64,000 nucleotides of DNA, from NCBI GenBank assembly GCA_013350335.1, contig CM023539.1:14508302-14572301 (forward strand). The letters run 5' to 3'. Positions 1 through 12,883 of the stretch are shown piece by piece. Every line of letters starts with the position of its first letter. The stretch's first letter is position 1. The translations under genes and the position numbers were made by a program. This DNA comes from Chimonanthus salicifolius (taxonomy: Eukaryota; Streptophyta; Magnoliopsida; Laurales; Calycanthaceae). The notes under the pieces are model-generated. The model made no database searches. It was not told the DNA's origin and saw only the letters and a program-made list of their open reading frames with translations.

Positions 1-143
1 GTAAATTACTAAAAATAGTAATAAGTGATTATATGATTGAGCTTAATGAGTTTAAAAGATTAGGATTCGGTCCACTATTTTGATGTTAGCATCTAAACAA
101 GGAAAAATATTTTTCAAAAATTTGAGAAATAAATAAAGAATAA

Positions 144-2285
144 TGCTATGTTTTAAATTTATACTCTCAAGCAGACGAACCATTTATAATATAGCTTAGG
201 AGTGCCAAGTCGAACCCATTAGAGGTTAGGAAAATATATCCATGAAAAACATACCATTGAATTATATATTTTAAGAAATTTAGAAAATCAAAGAAATAAA
301 TCTTAAATATGGAATTAATTCTCTAATCTAGGAAATTTAATTTTAATTTAGAAATATTCTAAATAGAAAACAATTCCAAAAATAGAAACAACATCTGAAC
401 ATAGAAACTATCTATTAAAGAAATCTAATTTCCATGAAAAACGTAAACTTTATCTAACTTTAATTAAACGGTGGAATTAATTTAAAATATTAAATAGTTT
501 TAACTTAACTTAGATAACAAAATTAAGATGCAATTAATTAATTACCAACCTAGTTCCACAATTTTTCAAGATTTTTGAATTTTATAAACAAAAAAAAACA
601 AAAATAAAATTGAAAATATATACATATTTACAGTGGAACTGGATCAAAGAATTATGGAGACTTTATTTTCTATATTTTAAAAATAATATCAAGGCCTAGA
701 ATACAGAGCTCACATTTATTATCTATCATGCACTGGAATTTTTCATCCATTAAAATTCTAAATATGAAATTTACGAGATCCATTAAACTAAGAATATTCA
801 AATCCGGCCTTAGGCTAAATAGAATTTCCACTTGTAATTCCAAATCTATAAGTTTTTCTGCTCTTAAAGTGAGTCTTAGACTGAAAAAATCAAGTTCTAT
901 TTAATCTAAATATTTTTTCTGCTTTCATTGAATAACTTAGAGTAATCTCTCACATAAATCCATAAAAAGAATTAAATCAAATCAAATTTTCTTCATACAA
1001 AAATAAATAAGTGGAAAACTATAATTCTAAGTGTTTTTCTACATTTCAATTATTAATAAAAATTGGAATTAAGAATTACAATGCATTGAACTTTGGATTT
1101 AAATAAAAACAAGGAAACTCATGGGATAATTCGAATTTGCCAATGTATTAAGAAAACATATGGAATCCAAATTAACTAATTTAAATGCATGGAAATAAAA
1201 ACACTACCTTTAACCTTAAATTCTGAATTTTATTGCTAGACTTAAAATTACAAGACATGAAATTGAAGGAATTAACAACAATGAAAAAAATTAAAAATTA
1301 AAACACTCACCATAGAGAAAAAAAAAAAAATCCCATTTTCTCCTAGCTCCAAGCTCTCCAAATTCCCCAGTCAAGTTCAATTTTCTCAATGGAGAGGGAT
1401 AGTATTTATAGATGAAAGGAGGTGGAGTGAATGGCATGGATTTAAAGATTTAAATAAAGCAAGGGACATTTGAAGGCTAATATAATTTGTGCTAAACATG
1501 GAATGACTTAAGGGAGATGAAAAAAAGCAATAAAATTCATGCAAGGTGTGAATACAAAGGAGTTAAGTCATCCATGGTGTGAATTTTACATGTGTACCAC
1601 CTTGAAGCTCAATTTTGACCTAATTAATGTCCGAATCACAAAATTTCGTGAACTACAAAGTTGTAACCCTTAAAGTCTTATTTCTAATCCAAAAAGAATC
1701 AATGCAATCGGACATTGAAATAAAATGTTATGGTCAAAATACTGAGGCTGTGTCAAACATTTCTTCTTTTTCTCCACTTCTTCTTTTGTTTCTTTTTCCT
1801 TAATCCACTTGCCAAATTCGAAAATCTTCTCATAATGACTTGTAAATTTTGAATTTCCTCATATGTATCTTGAGATGATGAAAATAGACTTCACACATGT
1901 GGATTTATTCATGGGCTTTTCTTAATGGGCTTAATAATTTGGTTTTTCAAAGTATGGAAAAATCTAATAAATAATTTTACCACTGATATTCAATTCTAAA
2001 AATGCACTAAATTAATCTAAACTCTCATAAATAGAATTGAATTAATTAGTCTACAAATAAAACCCCTAAAATTATGGTAAAATAATTATTAAAAATTCCA
2101 ACTTTCCAAAAATATCAACTTATGCCCATAATTTGTAAAATTCACCATTTGAATTCTCATATCTTGTATTCCCTTGTAAATCCTGCAAAACTTCCAAAAT
2201 CCCACTAAACATATCGTAAAATATACAAAACAAGGGCTAACTAGTCCAAATAAAGAGTAGAATAGCCATTTTCCTATGCTCATCA
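144..2285 (-). mobile_element. Solo LTR, repeat family C (copy C1)
   Basis: A non-coding block of 2142 bp flanked by the 5-bp direct repeat AATAA (139-143 and 2286-2290). Read on the minus strand it starts TGATGAGC and ends TAGCA, as an LTR should. A TATA-like box lies at 1403-1410 on the minus strand. Long stretches match the copy at 57209-59105 in the opposite orientation, and its terminal part matches 8522 onward and 20770-21597. No gag or pol is seen, so a solo LTR left by LTR-LTR recombination is the simplest reading. The parent superfamily is not known. Confidence 0.72.
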
Positions 2286-2291
2286 AATAAT

Positions 2292-2786
2292 CTACTATTA
2301 CTTTTCTAACCAATATTACTTGTAAGTCACTTAATCTAATATCAGAAATATTTTTCTTAAGCTCTTGCAATTTTAATGATTTTAAAGTATTTTTTATTAT
2401 CTTATATTGTTTACACTTTTTCATTTTTCTTTTCTTTTAGTAGTCTTAGGGTCATTATTTGTACTTTGGATGAGATCCATTTTCATCCAATGTTAATTTA
2501 TAGATGCCCACATATATATAAACTATAATTTAAATATAAAAAAGCTCCATTAAAAACATATTTTGGTATTATGTGTTTTATTATTTATAATTTTATTCAT
2601 ATAAATTATAGAATATTTAATTTAATTTCTTATATCATTTAATTCAATATCATAAAAATAATATCTCATGATGCTCTAACTAGTATATTACAAACCACAG
2701 AAGTGATAATGTGTAGTATATATAACATATCTAATTATGCATGCATAATTTCATCGATAAAAGTAAAAGAAGAACAATCGAGGTTT
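2292..2786. other. AT-rich spacer
   Basis: Intergenic DNA between the family C solo LTR and the MITE. I see no coding region, no clear terminal repeats and no RNA gene. Confidence 0.5.
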
Positions 2787-2795
2787 TTCAAGAAA

Positions 2796-2975
2796 GGGTA
2801 ATGATTTTTTCACCCCATTTTCTCCCATGGTGCACCCCTTAAACGGAATTTTCAAATTTGTCCTTGCTTTTAAGAAAGAGGAAAAGAGAGGGGAGGAGAG
2901 AAGTAAGGGCAAATTTGGAAATTCCTTTTAAAAGGTGCACCACAGGAGAAAATGTGGGTTCAAAAATCATTACCC
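2796..2975. mobile_element. Mutator-type MITE with 9-bp TSD
   Basis: A 180-bp foldback element. It begins GGGTAATGATTTTT and ends AAAAATCATTACCC. The two arms can be paired for about 70 bp with a few mismatches, leaving a short purine-rich centre. It is flanked by perfect 9-bp direct repeats TTCAAGAAA (2787-2795 and 2976-2984). A 9-bp duplication with long terminal inverted repeats is the hallmark of Mutator-like elements. There is no transposase, so it is non-autonomous. Confidence 0.85.
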
Positions 2976-2984
2976 TTCAAGAAA

Positions 2985-3503
2985 TATATTAGAAATTCTA
3001 CAATTATAGAGATAGCTCCACTTACGATCACTTATAGATGGGCAATAATGATTTCGTTTGCCTATGTAAATACATTTTTTTATTTTTTTGATAATCAACA
3101 TGTTCAAATCTCTTAGAACACCCGACTAATCCTCAAGGCATGTGCAATATCCATGACAATTAAGAATCAAGTGCAACATTATTATTTATTTATGTGAACC
3201 TCCAGACGTACACATACTTTAGGAAGTGTACATTTTATGTCAATCTGTCCACTTTATTACAAAAAATTAATACAAAGCAGGTCACATGTCTCTACCAAGT
3301 GTATTCACATATTACAAAGAAATAGTTCTGCATGGTTCTTTCTCTCTCTCCAACCTTAAAACTCTAATGAAAGAACCAATTCTAAATAATTTAACATCCC
3401 TGCACAACCCATACGAGGTATATCGATTTCTGCTCAAAACTGAGATCCTCAAAGAATTGTTAAGGGCCCAATGAGATTGCATTAGCCCATTGCTCGTTAG
3501 TTT
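2985..3503. other. Intergenic / 3' flank of the X8 gene
   Basis: AT-rich DNA between the MITE and the stop codon of the X8-domain gene. It should contain the gene's 3' untranslated region and polyadenylation site (minus strand). A 62-codon ORF on the plus strand at 3286-3474 has no recognisable features and is probably chance. Confidence 0.45.
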
Positions 3504-6363
3504 TTAGTTTAGGCTGAAACGACACCCATCAAAACCTGTAAGAAGGTAGAAGATAACGAGAGATAAAAATATTAATATATAGATGTTGTCAAAATTTAAA
3601 TAAATGAAATAAATGACTTTAATAATTATAATGGAAGATGATGGAATGAAATAGTATTTCTGTCAATCACTTCGTGTTTTAGTGAGTTCGCATGTGGAGC
3701 AAAGTTAAAGAGGTGAAAAAGAGCGTGCACATCCAAATTCTAGATAACCTTTCATTTAAAGATGAGGAATTGAGAAAAGAGGGACTACAATCTATGACCA
3801 ATGGTGTAGAACATCTATTTCTTCCATTCATGTGAGTTGACTGAGTTTGGCCACGATGAATAACTCAATTGCTAGAAGCATTTTACATACAAATTAACTA
3901 AGTTCAAAATATGAATTGTATGTCCAATTAAATGTGTATGGGTTGCAAATCATGCAAATTTACCTCAATTCTACCATTTTATATCCCAGCCTCTAGGGTA
4001 TGATGTGACAATAGAAAATGCCTTCTCTCCTTTTAACAACACAAATGAGAGTGTACAAGAATAGTCATTCATAAGATGTAGAAGATCATAAAAATAAGAT
4101 CTCGGCAAAGTTTCGTTCTCATCTAATAAGTCTAGTCATAAATTATTGACCTTTAAAATTTCAATGCCATAATTGACTTTTTGATGGCCCATTATGATGA
4201 ATGATGAGGTAGGAAGGTTGTATGTGAATGAAAATTTTGAAAGCCATCCTTTTTGTCAATTTTCTAAAGTCCATTCTTCCGAGACTTTTTCTTTTTCTGT
4301 TTTTAAAAGTATTGAGCTTACTTGGGTCGTTTGTGACCAGCATGGCTGTCCCTCCAAAATCACAAGTTCCTCCAGCTGCTTTTGTCCTTTGCCAGTAGCT
4401 ATTGAAAGCAAAAGATGCAAGTAGGATCAACTTATCTGGATCGTAACATGTCCCACTGGGCTGAATCGATCCACAATCTGCTCCAGACCCACAGGCATAA
4501 TTCATGGCTTCTTGAATGATGGGGTCCGGCACTGTCGGCTTAGCGACACACCATAGAGGAATTCCAGGCCCCGAATATGGAGGAGGTGGCACATTAGGTG
4601 GCGGAAACACAATAGGCGGTAGAAACACCTTTGGACTGGGGACAGACTTGGGTGGGCTAGGTACAAACTCAGGTGGGCCGGGTACATATTCGGGTGGACT
4701 AGACCCGAAGCTAGGTGGACTCGGCTCAAAACTCGGTGGACCCGACACAAATTGAGGTGGGCTTGGGATGAAAATTGGTGGTGGGCTTTGGATAGGGAAA
4801 GTTGGAGTAAATGTAGCCGGAGGAGGTTGTGCATAGACTATCGGAGTCGGTCCAGTTGTGGAAGGTGGCAAGGGAGTAAAGGGTGGCAAGGGTGTAAAGG
4901 GGGGGAGTATACAATAGGGAGGTGCAGTTTGGTGCAAGTAAGAAGGAGGGAGAGTTCCCATTGTATCATCAGAAATAGGCAATGAATTGGGAGCGTTTGC
5001 ATTGAATTGATCCAAAGAGGGAGTATTGAGGTCCAAGTGCCTCAACCATTTTAACTTTCTCGAGGCTTTGATTGCTGAACTCCTCCTGTTTTTTATGCTT
5101 TGAGAATGGTGTGAAGCCTTATAAATCCTTGTTACTCTTGCATCTGTTCCAAAAGAGAATAGAATACTCACTACTATAAACAACGCTATTTCCATTTCAA
5201 GTAGACATACCTAAACTACTTCCTTCTTATACACCATGGAATATGTCAATATTGCTACAACATATAACAGTTGACTTGCTGTACAAAAAAATTGGTTTTA
5301 TTAGGGTTTGCTTGTTCAAATGAGGTCACCGTCAATAGCTAAGTCGTATGGGTCCTAAGTGCAAGTGTTGGAGTCCGACATGGGTGTGAGGTGTTCAACC
5401 AATCAATCTAGAAAAAATAGGATATTGGGATGCGAATCCATATTTAAATAAAAGAGGATATGAGGATGTGAATCCATATTACAAGTTACAACATATAAGG
5501 GCTACTCCCTCTAGTTTTATCCTATGTTTGTGAATAGGAGATTTGCACATGCCTCAAGGACTTATTCAGGTGATGCAAGAGGCTTGAATACATGGGACTT
5601 AAAAAAAATATATATATAATTAAATAAAATTAAAATTCATTTTAAACAAAGTTAAGTTGTGAAAATAACATTAATAAAAGTAATGTTTTACTTTTTACTC
5701 TTAATATTTTGGTGTCAAACATATATTGATATTTTAATTAGGTTTAAGAGGGACACAGTATTATCATATTTTAGTCATCTTGGATAAAAATATTTAAAAA
5801 CACTAAAATATTTCACGAAGAATGGGTGTAAATGTCTACGAGTGTCAAATAAAGATGCGAATGTTTACAAATGTCTATAACAAGTGCATTCCACATCTTG
5901 AAGTGTTCATTCAGCATAGGCCATGAAAACTTTTGGTCGTATTGGTCTAAACTAAAACTTTAATTAAGCTGAACATTTTAGACGATATTGCTTTCCTTTT
6001 TATACAAACCTACATCTAAGCCATAGTTACATCAACAACAAAATAGGAGTGTCAAGTTCATTGACTACGCCGCTGACACTCTTGTCCAAGACTTGTAGAA
6101 TGTAGATAGATAAAGGTCCTAGTTAATTAAAGCAAAAAATAAAAATAATAATAACTGCACAGTGACTACTAACCTTGCCATGCTAAGGTTGTAAATGGAT
6201 CCTTTTCTTTTCAATTACTCATTCATAATCGATCAAGTAAACATGAAGGAATTGAGGAAATCGAATTGGATTTAAACTTACCACAATGACTGAAGAATGA
6301 TGTTGCAATACAAACATAGAAAACTAAAACCCAAAGTGTCGTACAATCCTTCCTTGTCTCCAT
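3504..6363 (-). CDS. Proline-rich secreted protein with C-terminal X8 (CBM43) domain
   Basis: Proposed three-exon gene on the minus strand: exons 6282-6363, 4322-5143 and 3504-3535, giving 311 residues. Exon 1 encodes a signal peptide (METRKDCTTLWVLVFYVCIA and on) and ends at a GTAAGT donor. Exon 2 starts after a TTTTGGAACAG acceptor in matching phase 1. It encodes a basic stretch, a Pro-rich linker of about 130 residues with PSPP-type repeats (roughly 92-222), and most of an X8 domain from IPLWCVAKP at about 222. The tiny last exon, after a TACAG acceptor, supplies the family's closing motif FDGCRF and the stop. The six X8 cysteines fall near 226, 245, 251, 260, 288 and 307, with the conserved CDFGGTA present. 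X8 domains bind callose (beta-1,3-glucan), so this is likely a cell-wall or plasmodesmal protein. No GPI-anchor signal follows the domain. Without splicing, a single ORF from 5195 to 4161 runs through both introns and would lack the last cysteine. An alternative start at 5195 (MEIALFIVVSILF) also resembles a signal peptide. Confidence 0.82.
3536..4321 (-). other. Intron 2 of the X8 gene
   Basis: Phase-1 intron of 786 bp, starting GTAAGC and ending TACAG. It splits the codon between the DP and FDGC parts of the X8 domain. An open frame continues into it by chance as far as 4161, which hides the true C-terminus from a simple ORF search. Confidence 0.75.
5144..6281 (-). other. Intron 1 of the X8 gene
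   Basis: Phase-1 intron of 1138 bp, starting GTAAGT and ending in a pyrimidine-rich tract plus GGAACAG. It separates the signal-peptide exon from the rest. It contains an in-frame ATG at 5195 that could act as an alternative start. Two related blocks around 5430-5490 repeat the phrase GAATCCATATT. Confidence 0.65.
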
Positions 6364-6405
6364 GAAATGAAGTTGAACTTGCTCTGTTTTAGATGCAGAG
6401 CCCAA

Positions 6406-7256
6406 GAAGCTCTTCCCACAGGGCTAGTTATAGCCAGCTTAAACATTTCCAGAACACCCAGAGAGAGAAAAAGTAAACCAGGCCTGCAATAAAGTGGAAC
6501 TACTAAGGTTAATTTTGCTTTAAACACGATTCTCTCAGCATCCCTTTTTCACCTACTATTACTTGCAAAGATGTGATCATCTTACTGTCATCTGTACTTG
6601 TATTTTTATTTTAATATGGTCATATGTCTTTCTCCTTTTCAATCTGGTTTAGTGACTAGCATATGTGCTTGCTTGGTCTGAGAGAAGAATAAAGGTGGGT
6701 TTTGCCTTTTGCCTTTTATTTTTCTTGTGTTCTACTCAAAAAAGGATTTGTATGTGTCTCACTTAAAGCTAGCTCTCTCTCTCTCTCTGTCTCTCAAACT
6801 TTATTGAAGATCACAAGATCGATCAAACTGGTTCGTTTCTTCTTTTCAGGATTAAAATCTCTTTAGGCATTTTCTGTTGTTTTTTCTGTGTTGGATAGGA
6901 TTGGAAGTCTTGCTTCATGGGGCGAATCCAAGTTCCATGTTCTAGAATGACTTTTAACATGTAAAAAGTTTGGTTTTAGCTTATAATCTGATCAAGAGGC
7001 CATCCTTATTTTATGTCTACTTCTTTCATTTTTCTATCAATACCTGGTACATATGGCACGAATTGGGCATCAAAGGTGCAAATGGCCACTGCTAGGGTAA
7101 TGGTCAATCGTATTGAAATAGATGATGAAAGGCTGGGATGCAGGATTTGCCTCTAAAAGAGCCCAATGACGGGCAGGGGGGAGACCACTGAATCTTCACT
7201 GCTACTGATTTAATTAGGCTGATGGCTGCTTCTCCGAGGCAATAGTTATTGTAAAA
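6406..7256. other. Upstream region of the X8 gene, with a CT microsatellite
   Basis: No supported coding region. It should include the X8 gene promoter (minus strand). A (CT)n run lies at about 6772-6797 and resembles the pyrimidine-rich leaders of plant genes, but I see no ORF attached to it. A short open stretch near 7135-7245 (plus strand) is interrupted by stops and is not recognised. Confidence 0.4.
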
Positions 7257-7261
7257 CATGT

Positions 7262-7593
7262 TGTTGGGCAGTTAAATGAGTCCTACATTAGTTGTGAAGA
7301 GGGAGATCTAGAGATATATATTGGACTTGGATCACTCCATCGAATAGGCTAGTCTTTTGGGATGGATACTCACTCTTAACAAGTGGTATCAGAGCCATAT
7401 CTCCAGGCCAACGCATGTGGATGGGATGGCTGGCAACGTTCTATTCGCCGGAGAGCCTCATTCGAGGGGAAATTGTTGGGCAGCCGAACGAGTCCTACAT
7501 TGGTTGTGAATGGGGAGATCTAGAAATATATATTGGACTTGAATCACTCCATATAATAGGCTAGTCTTTTAGGCAAAATACTCAGTCCTAACA
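7262..7593 (+). mobile_element. TRIM (terminal-repeat retrotransposon in miniature), copy 1
   Basis: A complete 332-bp miniature LTR element. The two direct LTRs are 7262-7381 and 7474-7593, 120 bp each; both begin TGTTGGGCAG and end TAACA. Two bases after the 5' LTR is a primer-binding site, TGGTATCAGAGCC (7384-7396), complementary to the 3' end of initiator tRNA-Met. A polypurine tract, CGAGGGGAAA, sits just before the 3' LTR. The flanks CATGT (7257-7261) and CATCT (7594-7598) make an imperfect 5-bp TSD. There is no coding capacity, so it would need proteins from another element. Confidence 0.9.
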
Positions 7594-10500
7594 CATCTTC
7601 AATCTTAGCATCTTCAGAATTTGAAGATGAGGTGAACGAAGGAAATAAATTGTCTCTTGCTATGGACCAACATGAAAATCTAATTTGGACCCACGTGAGG
7701 ATAAGAACCAATTCACAAAAACGAAAAGCCTATCAAAATTTAATTAGATTTTTTTATTAAAAAATATTTATTCATTTTTATATTAAGTGTAACGACCCAA
7801 CCTAAATTAGTGGATTTTGATCCAATTAAAGTTTAATCGGGTAACTAAGTGTCTTTTATGAAATTGCATGATTATTGCTTGAATTTGTTTGAAATTATAA
7901 TGACTGATAAAATTCTACGTTTTTAATTCTCAGATCTTTGCACATTTATTGAATTGAATATTTGGAGTCAGAACAAAAAATTTGAACCCGATGTTCTAAA
8001 AATGACAAGTTAGAAACTTTTCAAATTTAGCGCTTGAGTGGGCCCCACGTGTGTTCAATTAAATTATTTGAAGGGCGTTTTAAATTTTAATTTTAGAGAC
8101 CCAAATTATTGAATTATGAGGAACAAAAATTTGTTTATGAAGCAATTTTCGAAAATGGGTATTTTTAAAATTGTTTTTATGGTGAAATCTTTAATAAAAG
8201 AATGGAAAATAGAGAGAGTGCAATACACGTTGGAGACTTTGTGGGCCCATGGCACCACATGTTTTGGCTTGAAAAGAATCCAAATTCCAAAATTCGTTGG
8301 GGGCAAGGACACTCCACACTTTGGACCATGTGTATTTTTAGAAAACTTCTTGTTTTGGAAAAAATTAACGAGGCAAGTCCTAACTTGTAGAGAAATCCTC
8401 TTCCTTGGCCAACCCATCCTAACTCTTAAAGAGAGAAAATGTGTAAAGCAATTCCATCTCCTTGGGCGAATATTGGATTATCTCTCTCCAAAGCTTTGGT
8501 TTTCTCTTTAGATTTCATCTTTGTTGATGTGAAAATTGTGAAAAGTTTTAAATTTATAAATCTTACAAGCGTACGAACTTTTTATATTACAGCATTATGA
8601 GTGCGAGGTCGATCCCACGGAGAACAAGCAAAATTTACGTAAGAAATATATATGTTTGGAATCTAGTGTTTAAATTATTATGTTTTCTAGAAAATAGAGA
8701 TTTAAAATAAGTCAAATCATAAAAATCAATCCTAGTCCCATAAACTTAACTCTAGGTTAATAAAATCTTAATTTAAGATTCAAATTCAAAAGTTAGAATA
8801 TTAATTAAATATGATTAAAGTAATGGATTAATGTAGAATTTATGGTTACTCTCACACCTAAGTTCAAGAAAGCAAAATTAAATTTTAATTAAACTAAATA
8901 TCAAACTAGTTAACACATCTCGAAGGAGTGGTTTGTATACATAAATAAAATACATGATAAACAAATGAAAGAATTTAAATTATTGAAATACAACATACAA
9001 GCAAAAGATTTAACATAACTAAAGACAGGAAATAAATTTTCAAATAAAATAAATGACTGAATATAAAAATTTATCATTTAAAGGTGGTTATGGAATTATT
9101 ATCTCATCGCCCAAAATAAACAAATAAATAAGAAATCTAGATCTGAAATTCAACGCATAGAATTCAAAATCAATTTACGCCATTTAATTAAAATTTATAA
9201 ACTTTAATTTAATCAAAGTCTAGTTCTTGGATTTAACATTTATAACCTAAGCGTTTTAATTAATCAAAGAATACAAAATTAAAATTAAAAGAAAGCATAA
9301 AGAAATCTTGAATAATTGGACTTTTCAGGGTTCTAAAATGGACATCTATTATTTATTTTACGAAAGAATTATATACAAGATATGGAAAATCAATTAAAAA
9401 GATACCTAAAAATCGAATTTACAGTGATAGCTCACTTGTGAAATTTGCATGAAGCTCTGTGTCTTTTGTTCTTCAGGGTATGCTTTCCAATCTCAGGTCC
9501 TTTTGAGCTCCAGGTCTAATTTAATTTTCACCATGGTCAAATGGGGTATTTATAAGCTCAAGGAATGGACAGATGATGGAGATTAAATCTAAGTTTAAGT
9601 TAATGGATGAAAGAATGGGATTTAATCTAATGGAATATAGGTGGTTGGGATATTAAGTTGCAAAACTAGGGTTGCATAGTGCTACACACAAATTTGGGTT
9701 GCTTGGCAATAGGTTGACTTGGTGGCTAAGCAATGGAGGAGAGATAATAGGGGTTTAGAGAGGAAATTGGGCATGGTCGAATTTGGCTATGTGGTTTAGG
9801 GTTTTGGGTTGTGCAATGCATGAATGATTGGGATTAATTGTTAGGATGGATGGATAAATGAGATGATGAGATGATGTGGAAAATTTAGGAGGTGGAATTT
9901 GAATGGAGTGGAGAGGAGATAGAGAAAAATCATGTATGGCTATTTTGGATTGGATTGGGAGACAAGTTAGGATCTAGGTGACGTGGATATGAGGTGGAGT
10001 GGATTGGAGAGAAAGTTTAGGGATTTTCCACTAAGTGCATGCTCATGGAGGCATCTAGATTGAGTGACCATCGTGTGATGCAATGTGATATGCGCATGAA
10101 TGCTAAAATGTAGGATTTGTGCATTAGATTTAGGGTTTATGAATGAATGACTATGATTGATTGGCCTAGATCTAATGGGTACGATTGGTGATGGGTGATC
10201 TAAATGGATGGATGGTTAGGTAATGCATGGATGATCTTAATCCTAAGATTCATTTATATGATGGATGATTTGGATGTCCTAGATCTAATCATGATGAATG
10301 AATGGGTTGGATTGAATAGGAGGCTCTAAGGTTTACCTAATTTGATGAATGCAAATGGATGGTACGAATGAGATGTATGCAATGAATGGCTTGGATTGAT
10401 GCATGATTAAATGGATTGTAATGCCTCGCTCTTTTCTACAGTCTAAACGGTTCATGGCCCGCTTAACTCAAGGCTGAACAGGCATGATCCAACGCAATAA

Positions 10501-12388
10501 TGCAACTAACGGGTCTTACATCCCAGATTTGTGGCGGGGGAAATGAACATATATATTTTTTTAAAGATTATAAATAAAATAAACAAAGCCATCAAATCAT
10601 TTATGCCAACTACACCTTGCACAAATCTTAATGTCATAAATTAAAAAAAAAAAATGAGAGGGACAACATCTACTATTAATATCAAATCTAATCTCACAAA
10701 TCTGCTCGTAATCCAATCCATAAAAATAAAATCGACTAATATTCTCAACATTCTCAAATAATCAAGTCTTACAAAAATAACAATACCAATAATTATGTTC
10801 AACCACATAATTCAACCCCATGCTAAACACCTAAACATTCATCCATATCAGCTTCTAACTATCGGCGTTCTCCTCCAAACTTAAATCAAGAGGGTTACCT
10901 GTAATGTAAGGGGTGTGAGCTCCAAGCCCAGTGAAAAAATACAATAACACATATCCAACATGATATCTCCATTATTCTCCACAACAAATCCGATATTAAA
11001 GTATAATTAAATAAATATGCGTTTAATGTCCATGTGTTATGTCATGCAATGCAAAAATGCTCAATGCACATGCTTAGTGCATCATCCATCCACAATACTA
11101 CCCACTGTATTTGGTGGTCTTCCCGCTGAAGCGAGGCCTACAATCTACCACAGCATGGTACTTCCCATATACAATGGGGCCTACACAACACAACCACCAA
11201 CCAAATAAAAGTCTTCGTGATCTCTCATAGCCTAACAAACCAACCCTACCACATGCGCGGTACTTCTCACTAAAAGCGAGGCCTCAAACTGCCACCGTCG
11301 TGGTCATCATGAAAGATCATGGCCTACACCTCCATACCTTTCTCATGAATATGAAGATGCCGTGCTCAATTCCATGTCTACCATGCATTATCTCTATCAT
11401 CAGGCGATATGTTATGAATCATGTCATCACGCAATGAATCTAAATATTATCCATATACTCTAAACAGTGATATATGATCTCAAATTATTCTAAGCATCAT
11501 ATACATGTTTCAAGATATCAACATTTATCTCAAAAATATCACACATGCGTAATAACAAATCACATCACATCATTATTGTCATAGAAATTCAATATCATAA
11601 ACAAATCTCTATTCTCCACAAACAACCTCAAACAATAACAACACATCCATCCAAGTCGAATATAATTGTAACACCCCGCCCTTCTCTCATCAAAAATCAG
11701 TGTCTGTTTTTTTTTTAAATATCAGAGTATGAGCAAAAGCGGGATGTCACGACGCGAGCTAAGTCCGAACTTCCAAAGTCCGACCCTATGTGTGCATGGA
11801 CCAAGTCCAGGAAAACAGTTCACACATAGCAATACGATACACATGCGGAATAAATCATCATTGCGGAATCATGATAAAACTCGTATCCAAACAATTTGAT
11901 AGCAAAGTACTTAGTCATTTAAATCACATTAATTATCCAAATAACATTCAACCATAGCAAAATATCTAAGTTATTACATTCCAAATTCTGAATACTCTAA
12001 ATACAAGTCCATGAGTATCTTTATTCAAAACATATAAAATAAATCATCCAAGCTCCTATGCCTAGCCTTCCTTGCGTTCCTCGTTTTCCTCATTTCCTGC
12101 ATCATTCACTACAGGGTAGAAGTAGGGCGTTAGAACAACGCACCCAATAGGTATTCCAGTTACATATGGGTTAGTACCAAAAATCCAGATATAATATATA
12201 TCAAAATCAGTTATAACAAATCATAACATATTCATAAAACATTGTATCCAAAACAGTGTATGATAATAGAGATCCAATCAAACCGATAAAGACCAAAACC
12301 TTGCATGACAATAAAAATCATAATCATGCCGATTCAATGCCATGCCATGCTATCATATGCAATGAGTCTCACCCATCGTAATCACATG

Positions 12389-12561
12389 GTATCCTCTTGA
12401 TGGAATTCTCCTCATCAAGATATTCCCCACAGTTGCCTTACAGACATCCCGACGGAGTGTGGGCTCCGGTTACACAGTATCCTCTTGATGGAATTCTCCT
12501 TATCAAGGTAATCCCCACACATGCCTTACGGACATTCCGACGGAGTGTGGGCTCCGGTTAC
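12389..12561. repeat. 88-bp tandem duplication in E1
   Basis: Two head-to-tail copies, 12389-12476 and 12477-12561, both starting GTATCCTCTTGATGG and ending in GGGCTCCGGTTAC. They differ at a handful of positions. A 63-codon ORF across them (12397-12588) is a by-product of the repeat. Confidence 0.85.
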
Positions 12562-12883
12562 CTGTCATCCCTCCCATGCCATGCATGAGATGCAAATGCC
12601 AACATGCTATGCAATAAAACAAATCATAGCATTTAAAATCTCATATTGAAACATATAATTTTGCAACATAAACATCATAAATCAAATAAAAGCAATGTAC
12701 ATAAACCCATGGTTTCAAAGAGGTGGAATCCTACCAAAGACCGTTACGTGTCTTTGCTTCTTTCGTCCGGTAACCGCTCACGATCGTAAACTCCGTGTGA
12801 GATCCCGTTACCTTATAATATAACAATTAATCATAATCAAGTCCGACTTGATTTTCAAAGTTCTTAGTCCATAAACAAAACCC

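Noticed and set aside
4194..4985. Plus-strand ORFs opposite the X8 gene (Gly-rich) and shifted minus-strand ORFs at 4502-4914
   Set aside because: They are shadows of the Pro-rich coding exon: CC-rich codons read backwards give Gly runs. No domain and no independent signals.
8116..8511. 131-codon plus-strand ORF near the start of family D
   Set aside because: Lies wholly inside a solo LTR, overlaps an equally long minus-strand ORF, and matches no family.
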